From: Gammaproteobacteria bacterium
Lineage (GTDB): Bacteria > Pseudomonadota > Gammaproteobacteria > Steroidobacterales > Steroidobacteraceae
Assembly: GCA_017577615.1 (NCBI GenBank)
Contig: PKRE01000006.1
Location: forward strand, 124,001-188,000
Reading direction: 5' to 3'
Length of the DNA stretch: 64,000 nt
Of this stretch, positions 52,370-60,940 are shown in pieces; positions within the stretch are counted from its first letter, which is position 1; each line of letters starts with the position of its first letter. A program made the translations under genes and the position numbers. The notes under the pieces were generated by a model. That model was not told where the DNA came from and ran no database searches. It was given only the letters and a program-made list of their open reading frames with translations.

Positions 52370-53683
52370 ATGCGCGATCCGCGCCCTGCCGCCGAAGCAG
52401 TAGCTGCGGCTACAGCGGAAGTGTCGAACGCACGACGCTACTACCTACTCGCATTGTTGACACTTCTCAACGTGCTGCTCGTGCTCGACAAGATCGTGCT
52501 CAGCATCCTCATCGAGCCGATTCGCGCGGAGTTCGGCCTGTCCGACGGTCAGCTGGGCGCGTTGATGGGGTTGGTGTATGCGGTCTTCATGGGAGCGGCC
52601 GGCCTGCCGCTCGGCATGCTCGCCGACCGCATGAACCGTCGCAACCTTGCGGCCATCTGCCTCAGTGCGTGGTCGGCCATGACGCTCGCGTGCGCGGCAG
52701 CACAGAACCTGTGGCACCTCATACTTGCCCGCATCGGCGTGGGTATCGGCGAAGCCGGCGGCGGACCGACTGCGGTTTCCATGATCGCCGATACGTTCGA
52801 GCCGCGCCGTCGCGCGACCGCAATGGCGATCTTCGCTACCGGCACGCAGCTCGCCGCCCTCGTCAATCTCACCTTGGCGACGCAGATCGCGCACGCCTAC
52901 GGATGGCGCATGACGCTTGTAGCCGCAGCAGTGCCAGGCTTCGTGCTCGCGTTGTTGTTGGTGACTACGGTGCGCGAGCCGCAACGAGGCATGGCCGATC
53001 GCGCGCGAAGCGCCGTTCAGGCTCCGCCGCTTCGCGAGTCATTGAGGCGCATTTGGCGGCAACGATCGCTACGGCATCTCTTGACGGGTGCAACGCTCTG
53101 CTACATCGTCGTCGCGGGCATGGGCTCGTGGCATTTCTCCTTCCTTGTACGCAGCCACAATCTTCATCTTCACGAGGTAGGCCCGATCATCGGTATCGGG
53201 ATCGCGGTGCTAGGCATCGCTTCGAACTTGCTCTCTGGCGCGCTCTCAGATTTTCTGGGCGCCCGCGATGAGCGCTACCGCACACGGCTGATCGGCACTG
53301 CTGCTCTCATCACGTTTGGTATTGGAGTCTGGTCGATCCTGACAGAGAGCGCCAACGGAGCGCTGGCCGGCGTGATCCTGTTCGCCGTTGCTGTAATGTT
53401 TTGGTTCCCGACCGTGGCTGCTCTCAGTCAAGGTCTTGTCGAGCCGCGAATGCGCTCGACCGTAGCAGGCCTGCTCTTCCTGCTCTCTAACCTCGTTGGC
53501 TACGGGATCGGCCCGATCCTCGTCGGCGCGCTAAGCGACATGTTCGCACCAACGTTCGGCGAGCACTCCTTGCGCTACGCGATGATTGCCGTGCTCAGCC
53601 TCATCATTTGGGCAGCTGTGCACTTCTTCCTGGCGAGCCGGGACCTGCGCAGGAATCTGGCAGCAGCGCTCGACGCTACATGA
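52370..53683 (+). CDS. MFS transporter, spinster-like
   Basis: The ATG at 52370 follows a G-rich ribosome site (GAAGGGGGATTAA); the product has 437 residues and twelve predicted helices. Landmarks are LLVLDKIVLSILIEPIRAEFGLSDGQLGALMGLVYA, the loop GMLADRMNRRNL, and ARIGVGIGEAGGGPTAVSMIAD, all typical of the spinster-like group that often accompanies TonB receptors in degraders of complex organics. It lies 87 bases after the LysR gene on the same strand. The cargo is unknown but is probably the compound imported by the nearby TonB receptor. Confidence 0.88.
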   Translation: MRDPRPAAEAVAAATAEVSNARRYYLLALLTLLNVLLVLDKIVLSILIEPIRAEFGLSDGQLGALMGLVYAVFMGAAGLPLGMLADRMNRRNLAAICLSAWSAMTLACAAAQNLWHLILARIGVGIGEAGGGPTAVSMIADTFEPRRRATAMAIFATGTQLAALVNLTLATQIAHAYGWRMTLVAAAVPGFVLALLLVTTVREPQRGMADRARSAVQAPPLRESLRRIWRQRSLRHLLTGATLCYIVVAGMGSWHFSFLVRSHNLHLHEVGPIIGIGIAVLGIASNLLSGALSDFLGARDERYRTRLIGTAALITFGIGVWSILTESANGALAGVILFAVAVMFWFPTVAALSQGLVEPRMRSTVAGLLFLLSNLVGYGIGPILVGALSDMFAPTFGEHSLRYAMIAVLSLIIWAAVHFFLASRDLRRNLAAALDAT

Positions 53684-53719
53684 AACCCGGCAAGCGCCGC
53701 TTTAGCCATCGCCTTTGAT

Positions 53720-54133
53720 CTATTCCGTGAGACGCGCCTTGATCTCCGGCGGGATTGGCACTGCCTTGATCCCACCTTTTCCGTCTCGCTTGACCCATAC
53801 GCGTGTCTCGCGGAATTCCACCGCGAGCACACCGTCCTGCTTGAATAATCGATGACGCGCGTCGAAGCTCGCACGGCCGCATCGTTCGATCGTCGATTCG
53901 ATCGTCACCTCATCTCCGAACGTACAAGAAGCCCGAAAATCCGTCTCCGCGTGCACGACCGGGAATCCGGCAATCCCGTACTTCTCTAGTAGCTCGGCTT
54001 TCTTCAGTCCCAATGTTTCGAGCAAGGCGATCGTGGCGTTGTCGAAGAATGCAAAGTAACGAGGGAAATAGACGATCCCAGCCGGGTCGCAGTCTCCCCA
54101 TTGAATACGGACACAAGTACGAGAAGAAAGCAT
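53720..54133 (-). CDS. Acyl-CoA thioesterase, 4-hydroxybenzoyl-CoA thioesterase (hotdog) type
   Basis: The 137-residue hotdog-fold protein begins MLSSRTCVRIQWGDCDPAGIVYFPRYF, with the Asp of the 4HBT signature (D-x-D-x-x-G-x-V/I-x/Y) in place. TDFRASCTFGDEVTIES and AVEFRETRVWV fit the rest of the fold. Thioesterases of this type release hydroxybenzoate or gentisate from CoA. It could complete the CoA-dependent aromatic route at 30-42 kb, although it is 12 kb away; a general YbgC-like role is the alternative. Confidence 0.85.
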   Translation of the reverse strand: MLSSRTCVRIQWGDCDPAGIVYFPRYFAFFDNATIALLETLGLKKAELLEKYGIAGFPVVHAETDFRASCTFGDEVTIESTIERCGRASFDARHRLFKQDGVLAVEFRETRVWVKRDGKGGIKAVPIPPEIKARLTE

Positions 54134-54589
54134 AGGTGACGTTCTTGATCAGTGTTGACTGCACGAGCCGTGGGCAATGCACAACGCAGTCTACGCACCG
54201 ACGGGCATTCCAACAGAGACGGATTCCACGATCTCCTTCGTAGTAGCCGTAGCCGCGCCTAGCTTCAATGAGCGGCAACTCAGATCAGTGCACGTCCTCC
54301 CTGAGTGAAGCCGCGTTATATACGAGCTTGATAACTCTTATTCGTGCATCAGACGTCTTGTGCGGCTTCCAATAAGCGGGAACCTTTGTGGCCCTGATAC
54401 GCGCGTACGGAACGCTCGTGTACCGGTTCTCACGTTGTGTACGTGCGCTCGTGCCGGACGAGGCTCTTGGACACGAACGAGTCTTGCGGCTATGGGACAG
54501 AGCAGAAACACCTACGGCGTGACCGCCACGGAATGAGCGAGCGTGGGAGATCAGAGGTTGGCGTCAGAGAACAACGGCGGGGAGAGAAA
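54134..54589. other. Intergenic region downstream of tRNA-Arg
   Basis: This 456-base stretch has no credible gene. One frame on the + strand (54437-54634) ends in RKDSNLRPHGS, a well known artefact of translating a reverse tRNA-Arg. No integrase, direct repeat of the tRNA end or hairpin terminator was noticed. Confidence 0.5.
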
Positions 54590-54666
54590 TGGCGCGCCCG
54601 GAAGGATTCGAACCTCCGACCTCATGGTTCGTAGCCATGCGCTCTATCCAACTGAGCTACGGGCGC
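54590..54666 (-). tRNA. tRNA-Arg(ACG)
   Basis: The 77-base gene folds as a full cloverleaf: acceptor GCGCCCG/CGGGCGC, D-arm GCTCAGTTGGATAGAGC, anticodon stem CATGG/CCATG with loop CTACGAA (anticodon ACG, at about 54630-54632), T-loop GGTTCGAATCC, discriminator G and encoded CCA. It follows tRNA-Ser in the same orientation. Confidence 0.97.
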
Positions 54667-54781
54667 TTCATGCGGTGCGATAGTCTACCTTGTGGCGTCA
54701 CTCACGTGCGACTGACGCCGCGTATCCTTTCGTCGTCGACTGCGATCGTCGACGCTTCGCTCACATCCACTCTTCGAGGAA

Positions 54782-54872
54782 TGGCGGAGAGAGAGGGATT
54801 CGAACCCTCGATGGGCTTTTGGCCCATACACCCTTAGCAGGGGTGCGCCTTCGACCACTCGGCCATCTCTCC
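54782..54872 (-). tRNA. tRNA-Ser(GCT)
   Basis: The 91-base gene has acceptor GGAGAGA/TCTCTCC, D-arm GCCGAGTGGTCGAAGGC, anticodon stem CACCC/GGGTG with loop CTGCTAA (anticodon GCT), a long class II variable arm (TGGGCCAAAAGCCCA), T-loop GGTTCGAATCC, discriminator G and encoded CCA. The order csrA, tRNA-Ser, tRNA-Arg is common in gammaproteobacteria. Confidence 0.97.
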
Positions 54873-55315
54873 GGCGCTTAAATCCTTTTGTTCGTACCGC
54901 CGAGTGGACGGGAAGTCGCACGCACGGGGTGCGCGTGACTCCGTACGTCCTTGTACTTCGCCCCTTCGGGGCCACCGACTCGGTTCCCGAGTCGACGTTC
55001 GAATTCGCTCCCGGCGAATCTAGTCGACCACTCGGCTCCGCCCTTTCAGGCCGTCGCACGACTCGAAGTCACCGAGTCGACGCGTCCAACCCGCCCTGGG
55101 CGAATTCGGTCGACGGTTCCACGGCGGATCCTGCGCTTAGGAGCCGCACTCCCGTCTGGCTGTCGCAGCCATCAGTCCCTGCCTGCGAAAGGCCGGCAAG
55201 AATACTGAGCACGGCCGAATACGTAAAGACTTGCCAATCAAAAGAACTTGAGGCAGCCGCGGGAGTGGCGCTCGCGCGTCACCCCGCGGTGCGAAGATCG
55301 ACGTGATCCGTTGGA
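54873..55315 (-). other. Hairpin-rich spacer between csrA and tRNA-Ser with tRNA-like fragment
   Basis: The 443-base gap contains no convincing gene but much secondary structure: GCCCC-TTC-GGGGC (54960-54972), CGACTCGG-TTC-CCGAGTCG (54976-54994) and ATTCGC-TCCCG-GCGAAT (55003-55019). CCGAGTCGACG occurs at 54987 and 55072, and CGAATTCG at 55000 and 55101. The 13 bases TCGACCACTCGGC at 55024-55036 are identical to the D-arm of tRNA-Ser at 54851-54863. It may be a partial, decayed tRNA duplication or an untranslated RNA lying after csrA. Confidence 0.5.
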
Positions 55316-55531
55316 TCAGGAGCCCGAGCCGGTCGCCGGACGCTTCGCCGCGCCCCCAGCTGCTTGCTCTTCACGCTTGATGCGCTCGTAGATCTCTTCG
55401 CGATGGACGGCAACTTCCTTCGGCGCGTTCACGCCGACGCGGACTTGGTTGCCTTTGACGCCTAGCACGGTCACCGTGATGTCATTACCGATCATCACGG
55501 TCTCACCGACGCGCCGTGTCAGAATCAACAT
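55316..55531 (-). CDS. csrA: Carbon storage regulator CsrA
   Basis: The 71-residue RNA-binding protein starts MLILTRRVGETVMIGNDI with AAGGAG seven bases before the ATG. The binding-surface residues are present: Arg6/Arg7 near the N-terminus and the segment QVRVGVNAPKEVAVHREEIYERI. The C-terminal tail is Ala/Gly/Ser-rich and unstructured. CsrA dimers bind GGA in mRNA leaders and regulate carbon flux, motility and biofilm. alaS lies upstream on the same strand. Confidence 0.97.
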   Translation of the reverse strand: MLILTRRVGETVMIGNDITVTVLGVKGNQVRVGVNAPKEVAVHREEIYERIKREEQAAGGAAKRPATGSGS

Positions 55532-55828
55532 GGTTCGCTCCTTGCTTCTGTCTGCCGAGAGGTTTGAAGCGGCTTGCCGGCAGCGGAACTCACTGCCCTC
55601 CCACAGCGCACCGCCTCACCCAACTCGTGGTCGAGGTTAGGCCACACGTGCACTTACTGGGGATCGGGATTTCCCTGATAAATCACAATCTCCCTCACAG
55701 GTACACAAAATTTTCCACGTTATGTTCGACTGACCGCTTTCGCGCACCGCAAACCGGTGGCACCGACCCTCGGATGTCCCAAATGCACGGCGAGCTGCCC
55801 CGTAAGTTCGCGCGGTCTATCCACCGGT
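55532..55828. promoter_or_regulatory. csrA upstream region
   Basis: The 297-base gap between alaS and csrA includes an AT-rich patch around 55675-55725 (reading leftward, AAAATTTTGTGTACC and TTTATCAGG), the likely site of a csrA promoter. No terminator for alaS was identified. Confidence 0.35.
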
Positions 55829-58477
55829 TCACGCCGATTGCACGAGGTGCTGCGCTTCGATCCACGGCACCACGCCCGCCAGCGCTTCGTCCAGCTTCGT
55901 TGGGTCGTTTCCGCCCGCTTGGGCAAGATCCGGCCGTCCACCTCCCCGGCCGCCTACCTTCTGGGCAACAAAATTCACCAGATCCCCCGCCTTGATCAGG
56001 TGAGTTCGATCAGGTGTCACCCCGGCGACCAACAAGACTTTTCCATCCTGCACCGAAGCGAGCACGATTGCAGCAGACTTGAGCTTGTTCTTGAGCTGAT
56101 CCACTGCGTTCCGCAGCGCAGGCGCGTCGGCACCGTCGATGCGCGTGGCCACGACCTTCAAACCGTTCACATCGACCGCGGAGCTCGCTAAGTCCCGACC
56201 CTGTCCGCTCGCGAGCTTCGCCTTCAGCGAAGAGACTTCCTTCTCGAGCCGGCGTTGGCGCTCGAGCACTTGTCTGAGCTTGTCCTCGAGATCCTCGCGC
56301 CCGGCGCGCAGCAGCTGCGCCACGTCCCGCAGAATCCGTTCCGACTGCGCGACGTACTCATAAGCCCCTTCGCTCGTTACGGCCTCGATGCGGCGCACGC
56401 CCGCCGCCACGCCGCTCTCGCTCACGATCTTGAAGAACCCGATATCGCCGACGCGCTTGACGTGCGTGCCGCCACAAAGCTCCTTCGAGAAATCGCCGAA
56501 GCTCAAGACACGCACTTCATCTTCGTATTTCTCGCCGAACAGCGCGATTGCCCCCGACGCGAGCGCGTCCTCGTATCTCATCACCTTGGTTTCGGCGGCA
56601 GCGTTGGAGCGGATCACGGCATTCACCAGCCGCTCGATCTCCTGCAGCTCCTCGGGCGTCACTGGCGCGAAGTGTGAAAAGTCGAAGCGCAGGCGGTCAG
56701 GTGCGACGAGCGAGCCCTTCTGAGTGACGTGCGTGCCGAGCACCTTGCGCAGCGCGGCGTGCAAGAGATGCGTCGCCGAATGATTGGCCATGATGGCGAC
56801 GCGCCGCTTCTCGTCGACTCGTGCTTCCAGCTGATCGCCGACCTTGAGCTCCCCGGACACCAAGCGACCGATATGTGCGTGCGCTTGACCGAGCTTCTGC
56901 GTGTCCTCGACTTTGAACTCGATTGGGCTCGTCAGCCCGACCAGAGTGCCCGTGTCCCCGACCTGTCCGCCGCTTTCCGCATAGAAGGGCGTGTGATCGA
57001 GCACGACCTGGCCCTCCTCGCCCGCCTTGAGAACATCGACGCGCTCCCTTCCCTTGAAGAGCGCGACCACTGTCCCGGTGTCGACCAGACGCTCATAGCC
57101 ACTGAACTTCGTCTTCTCGTCGACGGTGATCCCGGCGCGCAGATCCACGCCGAACTTGCTCGCGGCCCGTGCGCGCTCGCGCTGCGCTTCCATGGCTGCT
57201 TCGAAGCCTTCCTGATCGATCGTCAGCCCGCGTTCGCGCGCAATGTCCGCCGTGAGATCCACCGGAAAGCCGTACGTGTCGTACAGGCGGAAAACCGTCT
57301 CGCCAGGCAGCACCTTGCCGCTCACCGAGCTCATCGCCTGCTCGAGCAGCGCCATACCTTGCTCGAGCGTCTCGGCAAAGCGCTCCTCCTCCTGCTTGAG
57401 CACGCGCTCGACGTGACGACGCTGCGCTTTGAGGTCCGGATAGGCATCGCCCATCTCTTGCTCCAGCGGAGCCACGAGCGTGTAGAAGAACGGCTGCCTT
57501 TGCCCGAGCTTGTAGCCGTGACGGATCGCGCGGCGGATGATTCGGCGTAGGACGTAGCCGCGGCCTTCGTTCGACGGCAGCACACCATCTGCGATCAAGA
57601 AAGAGCACGCGCGGATGTGATCCGCGATCACCCTCAACGAGCTCGAATCGAGATCGCGAGCGCCCGTCGCTTCCGCCGCAGCCTTGATCAAGTTGATGAA
57701 GAGATCGATCTGGTAGTTCGAGTGCACGCCCTGCATCACAGCAGCAGTGCGCTCCAGGCCCATGCCCGTATCGACCGACGGTTTCGGCAGCGGCGTCAGC
57801 ACCCCATCGGGCGAGCGGTCGAACTGCATGAAGACGAGATTCCAGATCTCGACCCACCGATCGCCGTCGGCATCCGGCGAGCCGGGGGGCCCACCGGGGA
57901 TGCCCGGGCCATGGTCATAGAAAATTTCGGTGCATGGGCCGCATGGGCCCGTTTCACCCATTTGCCAGAAGTTGTCCGAGCCGCCGCCCGGCTTGTCGCC
58001 GACTCGCACGATGCGATCGGCCGGCAGCCCAATGTCCTTGTGCCACACCTCGTACGCTTCGTCGTCCGTGTGATAGACCGTCACCATCAGCCGTGATGGA
58101 TCGATCCCGAGCCACTCCTTTCCGGTGACGAATTCCCAGGCGAAGCGGATGGCGTCCTGCTTGAAGTAGTCGCCGAAGCTGAAGTTGCCCAGCATCTCGA
58201 AGAAGGTGTGATGCCGGGCCGTGTAGCCCACGTTCTCGAGGTCGTTGTGCTTGCCGCCGGCACGCACACAGCGTTGAGCGCTCGCGGCCCGCGTGTAGCT
58301 GCGCTTCTCCTTGCCGAGGAATACGTCCTTGAACTGCACCATGCCCGCGTTGGTGAACAGGAGCGTGGGGTCATTGGCCGGCACGAGCGAGCTCGAGGGC
58401 ACGATCTGATGCCCTCGTTCCCGAAAGAACTCCAGAAACAGCGAACGAAGCTCGGCGCTAGAGAGGCGCTTGGTCAT
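55829..58477 (-). CDS. alaS: Alanine--tRNA ligase AlaS
   Basis: The 882-residue enzyme is complete. The aminoacylation domain begins MTKRLSSAELRSLFLEFFRERGH and has PSSSLVPANDPTLLFTNAGM, RHHTFFEMLGNFSFGDYF and ETGPCGPCTEIFYDHGP with its metal-site cysteines. The editing domain has HSATHLLHAAL and CGGTHVKRVGDIG. The C-terminal C-Ala domain is present with GGRGGGRPDLAQAGG. It follows recX on the same strand and precedes csrA, a standard gammaproteobacterial order. Confidence 0.97.
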   Translation of the reverse strand: MTKRLSSAELRSLFLEFFRERGHQIVPSSSLVPANDPTLLFTNAGMVQFKDVFLGKEKRSYTRAASAQRCVRAGGKHNDLENVGYTARHHTFFEMLGNFSFGDYFKQDAIRFAWEFVTGKEWLGIDPSRLMVTVYHTDDEAYEVWHKDIGLPADRIVRVGDKPGGGSDNFWQMGETGPCGPCTEIFYDHGPGIPGGPPGSPDADGDRWVEIWNLVFMQFDRSPDGVLTPLPKPSVDTGMGLERTAAVMQGVHSNYQIDLFINLIKAAAEATGARDLDSSSLRVIADHIRACSFLIADGVLPSNEGRGYVLRRIIRRAIRHGYKLGQRQPFFYTLVAPLEQEMGDAYPDLKAQRRHVERVLKQEEERFAETLEQGMALLEQAMSSVSGKVLPGETVFRLYDTYGFPVDLTADIARERGLTIDQEGFEAAMEAQRERARAASKFGVDLRAGITVDEKTKFSGYERLVDTGTVVALFKGRERVDVLKAGEEGQVVLDHTPFYAESGGQVGDTGTLVGLTSPIEFKVEDTQKLGQAHAHIGRLVSGELKVGDQLEARVDEKRRVAIMANHSATHLLHAALRKVLGTHVTQKGSLVAPDRLRFDFSHFAPVTPEELQEIERLVNAVIRSNAAAETKVMRYEDALASGAIALFGEKYEDEVRVLSFGDFSKELCGGTHVKRVGDIGFFKIVSESGVAAGVRRIEAVTSEGAYEYVAQSERILRDVAQLLRAGREDLEDKLRQVLERQRRLEKEVSSLKAKLASGQGRDLASSAVDVNGLKVVATRIDGADAPALRNAVDQLKNKLKSAAIVLASVQDGKVLLVAGVTPDRTHLIKAGDLVNFVAQKVGGRGGGRPDLAQAGGNDPTKLDEALAGVVPWIEAQHLVQSA

Positions 58478-58541
58478 AAAAAAGCTGTTGACGGTTACAG
58501 ATCGTCCATCCCGCCCCTAGTGAGGGCTCAGGGAGGGTATC

Positions 58542-59084
58542 TCAATCCGGCCACGCCGGATCGCAAGGCTCCGAGTCGAGATCGACTCGACCCTCGCCCT
58601 GATCGATCAGAGCGACACGAATCTGATCGGCGGTGAACCCGCGATATTGAAGGAATCGGGCCTGTTTTGCACGTTCCGCCACCGAGCTCGGGCGCCCCGA
58701 CCCGAATTTCCGGGCTCTGACCTCGCACGCCAGCCGCACCCAGTCGAGCTCGGCGGCCTCGAGCGCCTCTTCGATGTGCTCGTCGGCGATGCCCTGCTGA
58801 CGAAGTTCCGCCCGTATTCTGACGGGCCCCCGTCCGCGGGCCGCGTGATGCCGGATGAAGCTGGCGACGAAGCGCGCATCCGACACCAAGCGCTTCGCGG
58901 CGAGCTTCTGCACGACCCGCTCGACAGCCTCGGCACCGAACCCTTTCCTGAGCAGCTTGCGCTTCAGCTCCTCCGTGCTGTGCTCGCGCCGGGCAAGCAA
59001 CCGGATGGCGGCAATTTCCAGCTTCTTGTCCGCGTCCGGCTCGTCGTCGGGCGGGGGAGCGGTGGAGCGGGTACGAGCGCACAT
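58542..59084 (-). CDS. recX: Regulatory protein RecX
   Basis: The 180-residue protein modulates RecA filaments. It shows the three-repeat helical RecX pattern: AIRLLARREHSTEELKRKL, VVQKLAAKRLVSDARFV and GPVRIRAELRQQGI, then a last repeat around FLQYRGFTADQIRVAL. It is encoded 39 bases after recA on the same strand, as usual. The first 20 residues are Pro/Asp-rich and may be part of an extended N-terminus. Confidence 0.93.
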   Translation of the reverse strand: MCARTRSTAPPPDDEPDADKKLEIAAIRLLARREHSTEELKRKLLRKGFGAEAVERVVQKLAAKRLVSDARFVASFIRHHAARGRGPVRIRAELRQQGIADEHIEEALEAAELDWVRLACEVRARKFGSGRPSSVAERAKQARFLQYRGFTADQIRVALIDQGEGRVDLDSEPCDPAWPD

Positions 59085-59123
59085 CGTCTTGCGAGCCGGC
59101 GGCGAACCGGCCAGCTAGCCGCT

Positions 59124-60149
59124 CTAAACTGCCTCGTCCTTCGCCGCCTCGCTGCGTTTAACGGGCAGCAGCTTCTCGCGCAACTTGGTCTCGATCTCCT
59201 GTGCAATCTCCGGGTGCTGCGTCAGGAATGCACGCGCATTCTCCTTGCCCTGGCCGATGCGCTCGCCGCCGTAGCTGTACCAGGAGCCTGATTTCTCGAT
59301 GAAGCCGTGAGCCACGCCCATGTCGATGATCTCGCCCACGCGCGAAATACCGGCTCCGTACATGATCTCGAACTCGGCCTCGCGGAACGGCGGCGCGACC
59401 TTGTTCTTGACCACTTTGACGCGCGTCTGATTGCCGATGACCTCGTCGCCGCTCTTGATCGCGCCAATGCGGCGGATGTCGAGGCGCACCGAGGCATAGA
59501 ACTTCAAAGCGTTGCCGCCGGTGGTGGTCTCGGGGTTACCAAACATCACGCCGATCTTCATGCGGATCTGGTTGATGAAGATGACGACCGCGTTGGAGCG
59601 CTTGATATTGCCGGTGAGCTTGCGCAGCGCCTGCGACATCAGCCGCGCCTGCAAGCCCACGTGTGCATCGCCCATCTCACCTTCGATCTCCGCCTTCGGC
59701 GTGAGCGCAGCGACAGAGTCGACGACGATGATGTCCACCGCGCCCGAGCGCACCAGCATATCGGTGATCTCGAGCGCTTGTTCGCCCGTGTCGGGTTGCG
59801 AGACGAGCAAGTCCTTCACGTTGACACCGAGCTTTTCGGCATAGACAGGATCGAGCGCGTGCTCGGCATCGACAAACGCTGCTGTTCCGCCGGCACGCTG
59901 TGCCTCGGCGATTGCCTGCAACGTGAGTGTCGTCTTACCGGAGGACTCCGGCCCGTAGATTTCGATGATGCGCCCGCGCGGCAGACCGCCGACACCAAGC
60001 GCGATATCCAGACCGAGCGATCCCGTCGAGATCACATCGACGTCGTAGATCGCGCTTGCATCGCCGAGGCGCATGACCGAGCCCTTGCCGAATTGCTTTT
60101 CGATCTGCCCGAGCGCGGCGGCGAGCGCCTTCTTGCGATTTTCTTCCAT
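59124..60149 (-). CDS. recA: Recombinase RecA
   Basis: The 341-residue protein is full length. Walker A is GPESSGKTTLTLQ (about residues 66-78), Walker B is IIVVDSVAALTP, DNA-binding loops are at GEMGDAHVGLQARLMSQALR and FINQIRMKIGVMFGNPETTTGG, and ALKFYASVRLDIRR follows. The C-terminus is Glu/Lys-rich as in other RecA proteins. It performs homologous strand exchange and activates LexA cleavage. It starts the recA-recX-alaS series. Confidence 0.98.
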   Translation of the reverse strand: MEENRKKALAAALGQIEKQFGKGSVMRLGDASAIYDVDVISTGSLGLDIALGVGGLPRGRIIEIYGPESSGKTTLTLQAIAEAQRAGGTAAFVDAEHALDPVYAEKLGVNVKDLLVSQPDTGEQALEITDMLVRSGAVDIIVVDSVAALTPKAEIEGEMGDAHVGLQARLMSQALRKLTGNIKRSNAVVIFINQIRMKIGVMFGNPETTTGGNALKFYASVRLDIRRIGAIKSGDEVIGNQTRVKVVKNKVAPPFREAEFEIMYGAGISRVGEIIDMGVAHGFIEKSGSWYSYGGERIGQGKENARAFLTQHPEIAQEIETKLREKLLPVKRSEAAKDEAV

Positions 60150-60224
60150 CGGTGTTCAGCCCCGTGAGTGACGGTTGGACAAGCCGGCTCGCGTGAGTGT
60201 GTTCTACTCTCGAAGCGGCGCTGA

Positions 60225-60242
60225 TGTAGTGAGTATTGTACA
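60225..60242 (-). promoter_or_regulatory. Candidate recA promoter/operator element
   Basis: TGTA (60225-60228) and TACA (60239-60242) are inverse copies ten bases apart; within them, read leftward, TACAAT could be a -10 box. No canonical gammaproteobacterial LexA box (CTGT-N8-ACAG) was found, so the SOS operator here may be of a divergent type. The call is weak. Confidence 0.28.
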
Positions 60243-60347
60243 GGCGAACGCGACAAAGGATGTCATTAATCCCGGGAAATGCGTGGAAAGCCGTTGGCAC
60301 GCCACGACGAGAAAACCTGCGCCAGGCTGAAGGCTCCGCGCGCAAAA

Positions 60348-60374
60348 GTCCCGAGCCCCACGCCCCGAGCCCGC
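60348..60374. repeat. GAGCCC-type dispersed repeat before recA
   Basis: CCCGAGCCCCACGCCCCGAGCCC lies in the gap between thpR and recA and repeats the words seen at 8924-8940 and 11861-11875. It adds a third site for the same dispersed intergenic repeat family. Confidence 0.45.
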
Positions 60375-60382
60375 AATCCCAT

Positions 60383-60940
60383 TCATCCGAGCGCCCATCG
60401 TCCGATCACCTCATACTCCGAGCCTGACGGACCCGGGCGTGACTCGGCGAGCACGAAGTCTTGCACTCGCCAGCGTACGGGCACGAGCGGCGCACGCGTA
60501 TCACCGCGACGAACGTCGCGTGCCAGTGTCACGTGCGGCCGATACTTCTGCTGTCGGATGTCGAATCGCTCGCGCACCAGGTTGAGTCGCAGCTGCTCCT
60601 CCAGCCGAGCGAGCGCCGTCGGGATGCGGCTCGTCGCCACGCACAGCACGCGTGCTCGCCCCCACGTTTCGAGCTGATCGAACGCGATCTCGAATGGCTC
60701 GCCGCGGACGGCCTCTGCGCAGCTGATGACGGCATCGAAGCGCGAGGCGGGCACACCGCCCAGAAAAGCAAGAGTGACGTGAAGATTGCGCGCCGGAATC
60801 GCCCGCCCGCGAACCGCCTCCACGTGCGGCCGCATCGTGGCTTCGATCGCCTGCTGCTGCGCTTCGGGTGGCCACAACGCGAAAAACAAGCGTCTTCTCT
60901 TCTCGCTCGCAGAGCGAGCGTCAGTAGCCGACTCAATCAC
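60383..60940 (-). CDS. thpR: RNA 2',3'-cyclic phosphodiesterase ThpR (2H family)
   Basis: The 185-residue protein has the two HxTx motifs of 2H phosphoesterases: HVTLAFLG and HVTLARDV, about 80 residues apart, plus RLFFALWPPEAQQQAI near the N-terminus. It opens 2',3'-cyclic phosphate ends of RNA and can ligate tRNA halves in vitro. Its start overlaps the 3' end of the pncC gene by eight bases, so the two form an operon upstream of recA. Confidence 0.93.
   Translation of the reverse strand: MIESATDARSASEKRRRLFFALWPPEAQQQAIEATMRPHVEAVRGRAIPARNLHVTLAFLGGVPASRFDAVISCAEAVRGEPFEIAFDQLETWGRARVLCVATSRIPTALARLEEQLRLNLVRERFDIRQQKYRPHVTLARDVRRGDTRAPLVPVRWRVQDFVLAESRPGPSGSEYEVIGRWALG

Noticed and set aside
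30125..54133. The catabolic region as an integrative island inserted at tRNA-Arg
   Set aside because: No integrase, transposase, or second copy of the tRNA end was found at the other border, so mobility is not supported.
54437..54634. Small + strand protein ending RKDSNLRPHGS
   Set aside because: This ending is the standard artefact of translating the complement of tRNA-Arg.
54589..54837. Small + strand protein containing REGFEPSMGF
   Set aside because: Artefact of translating across both reverse tRNA genes.
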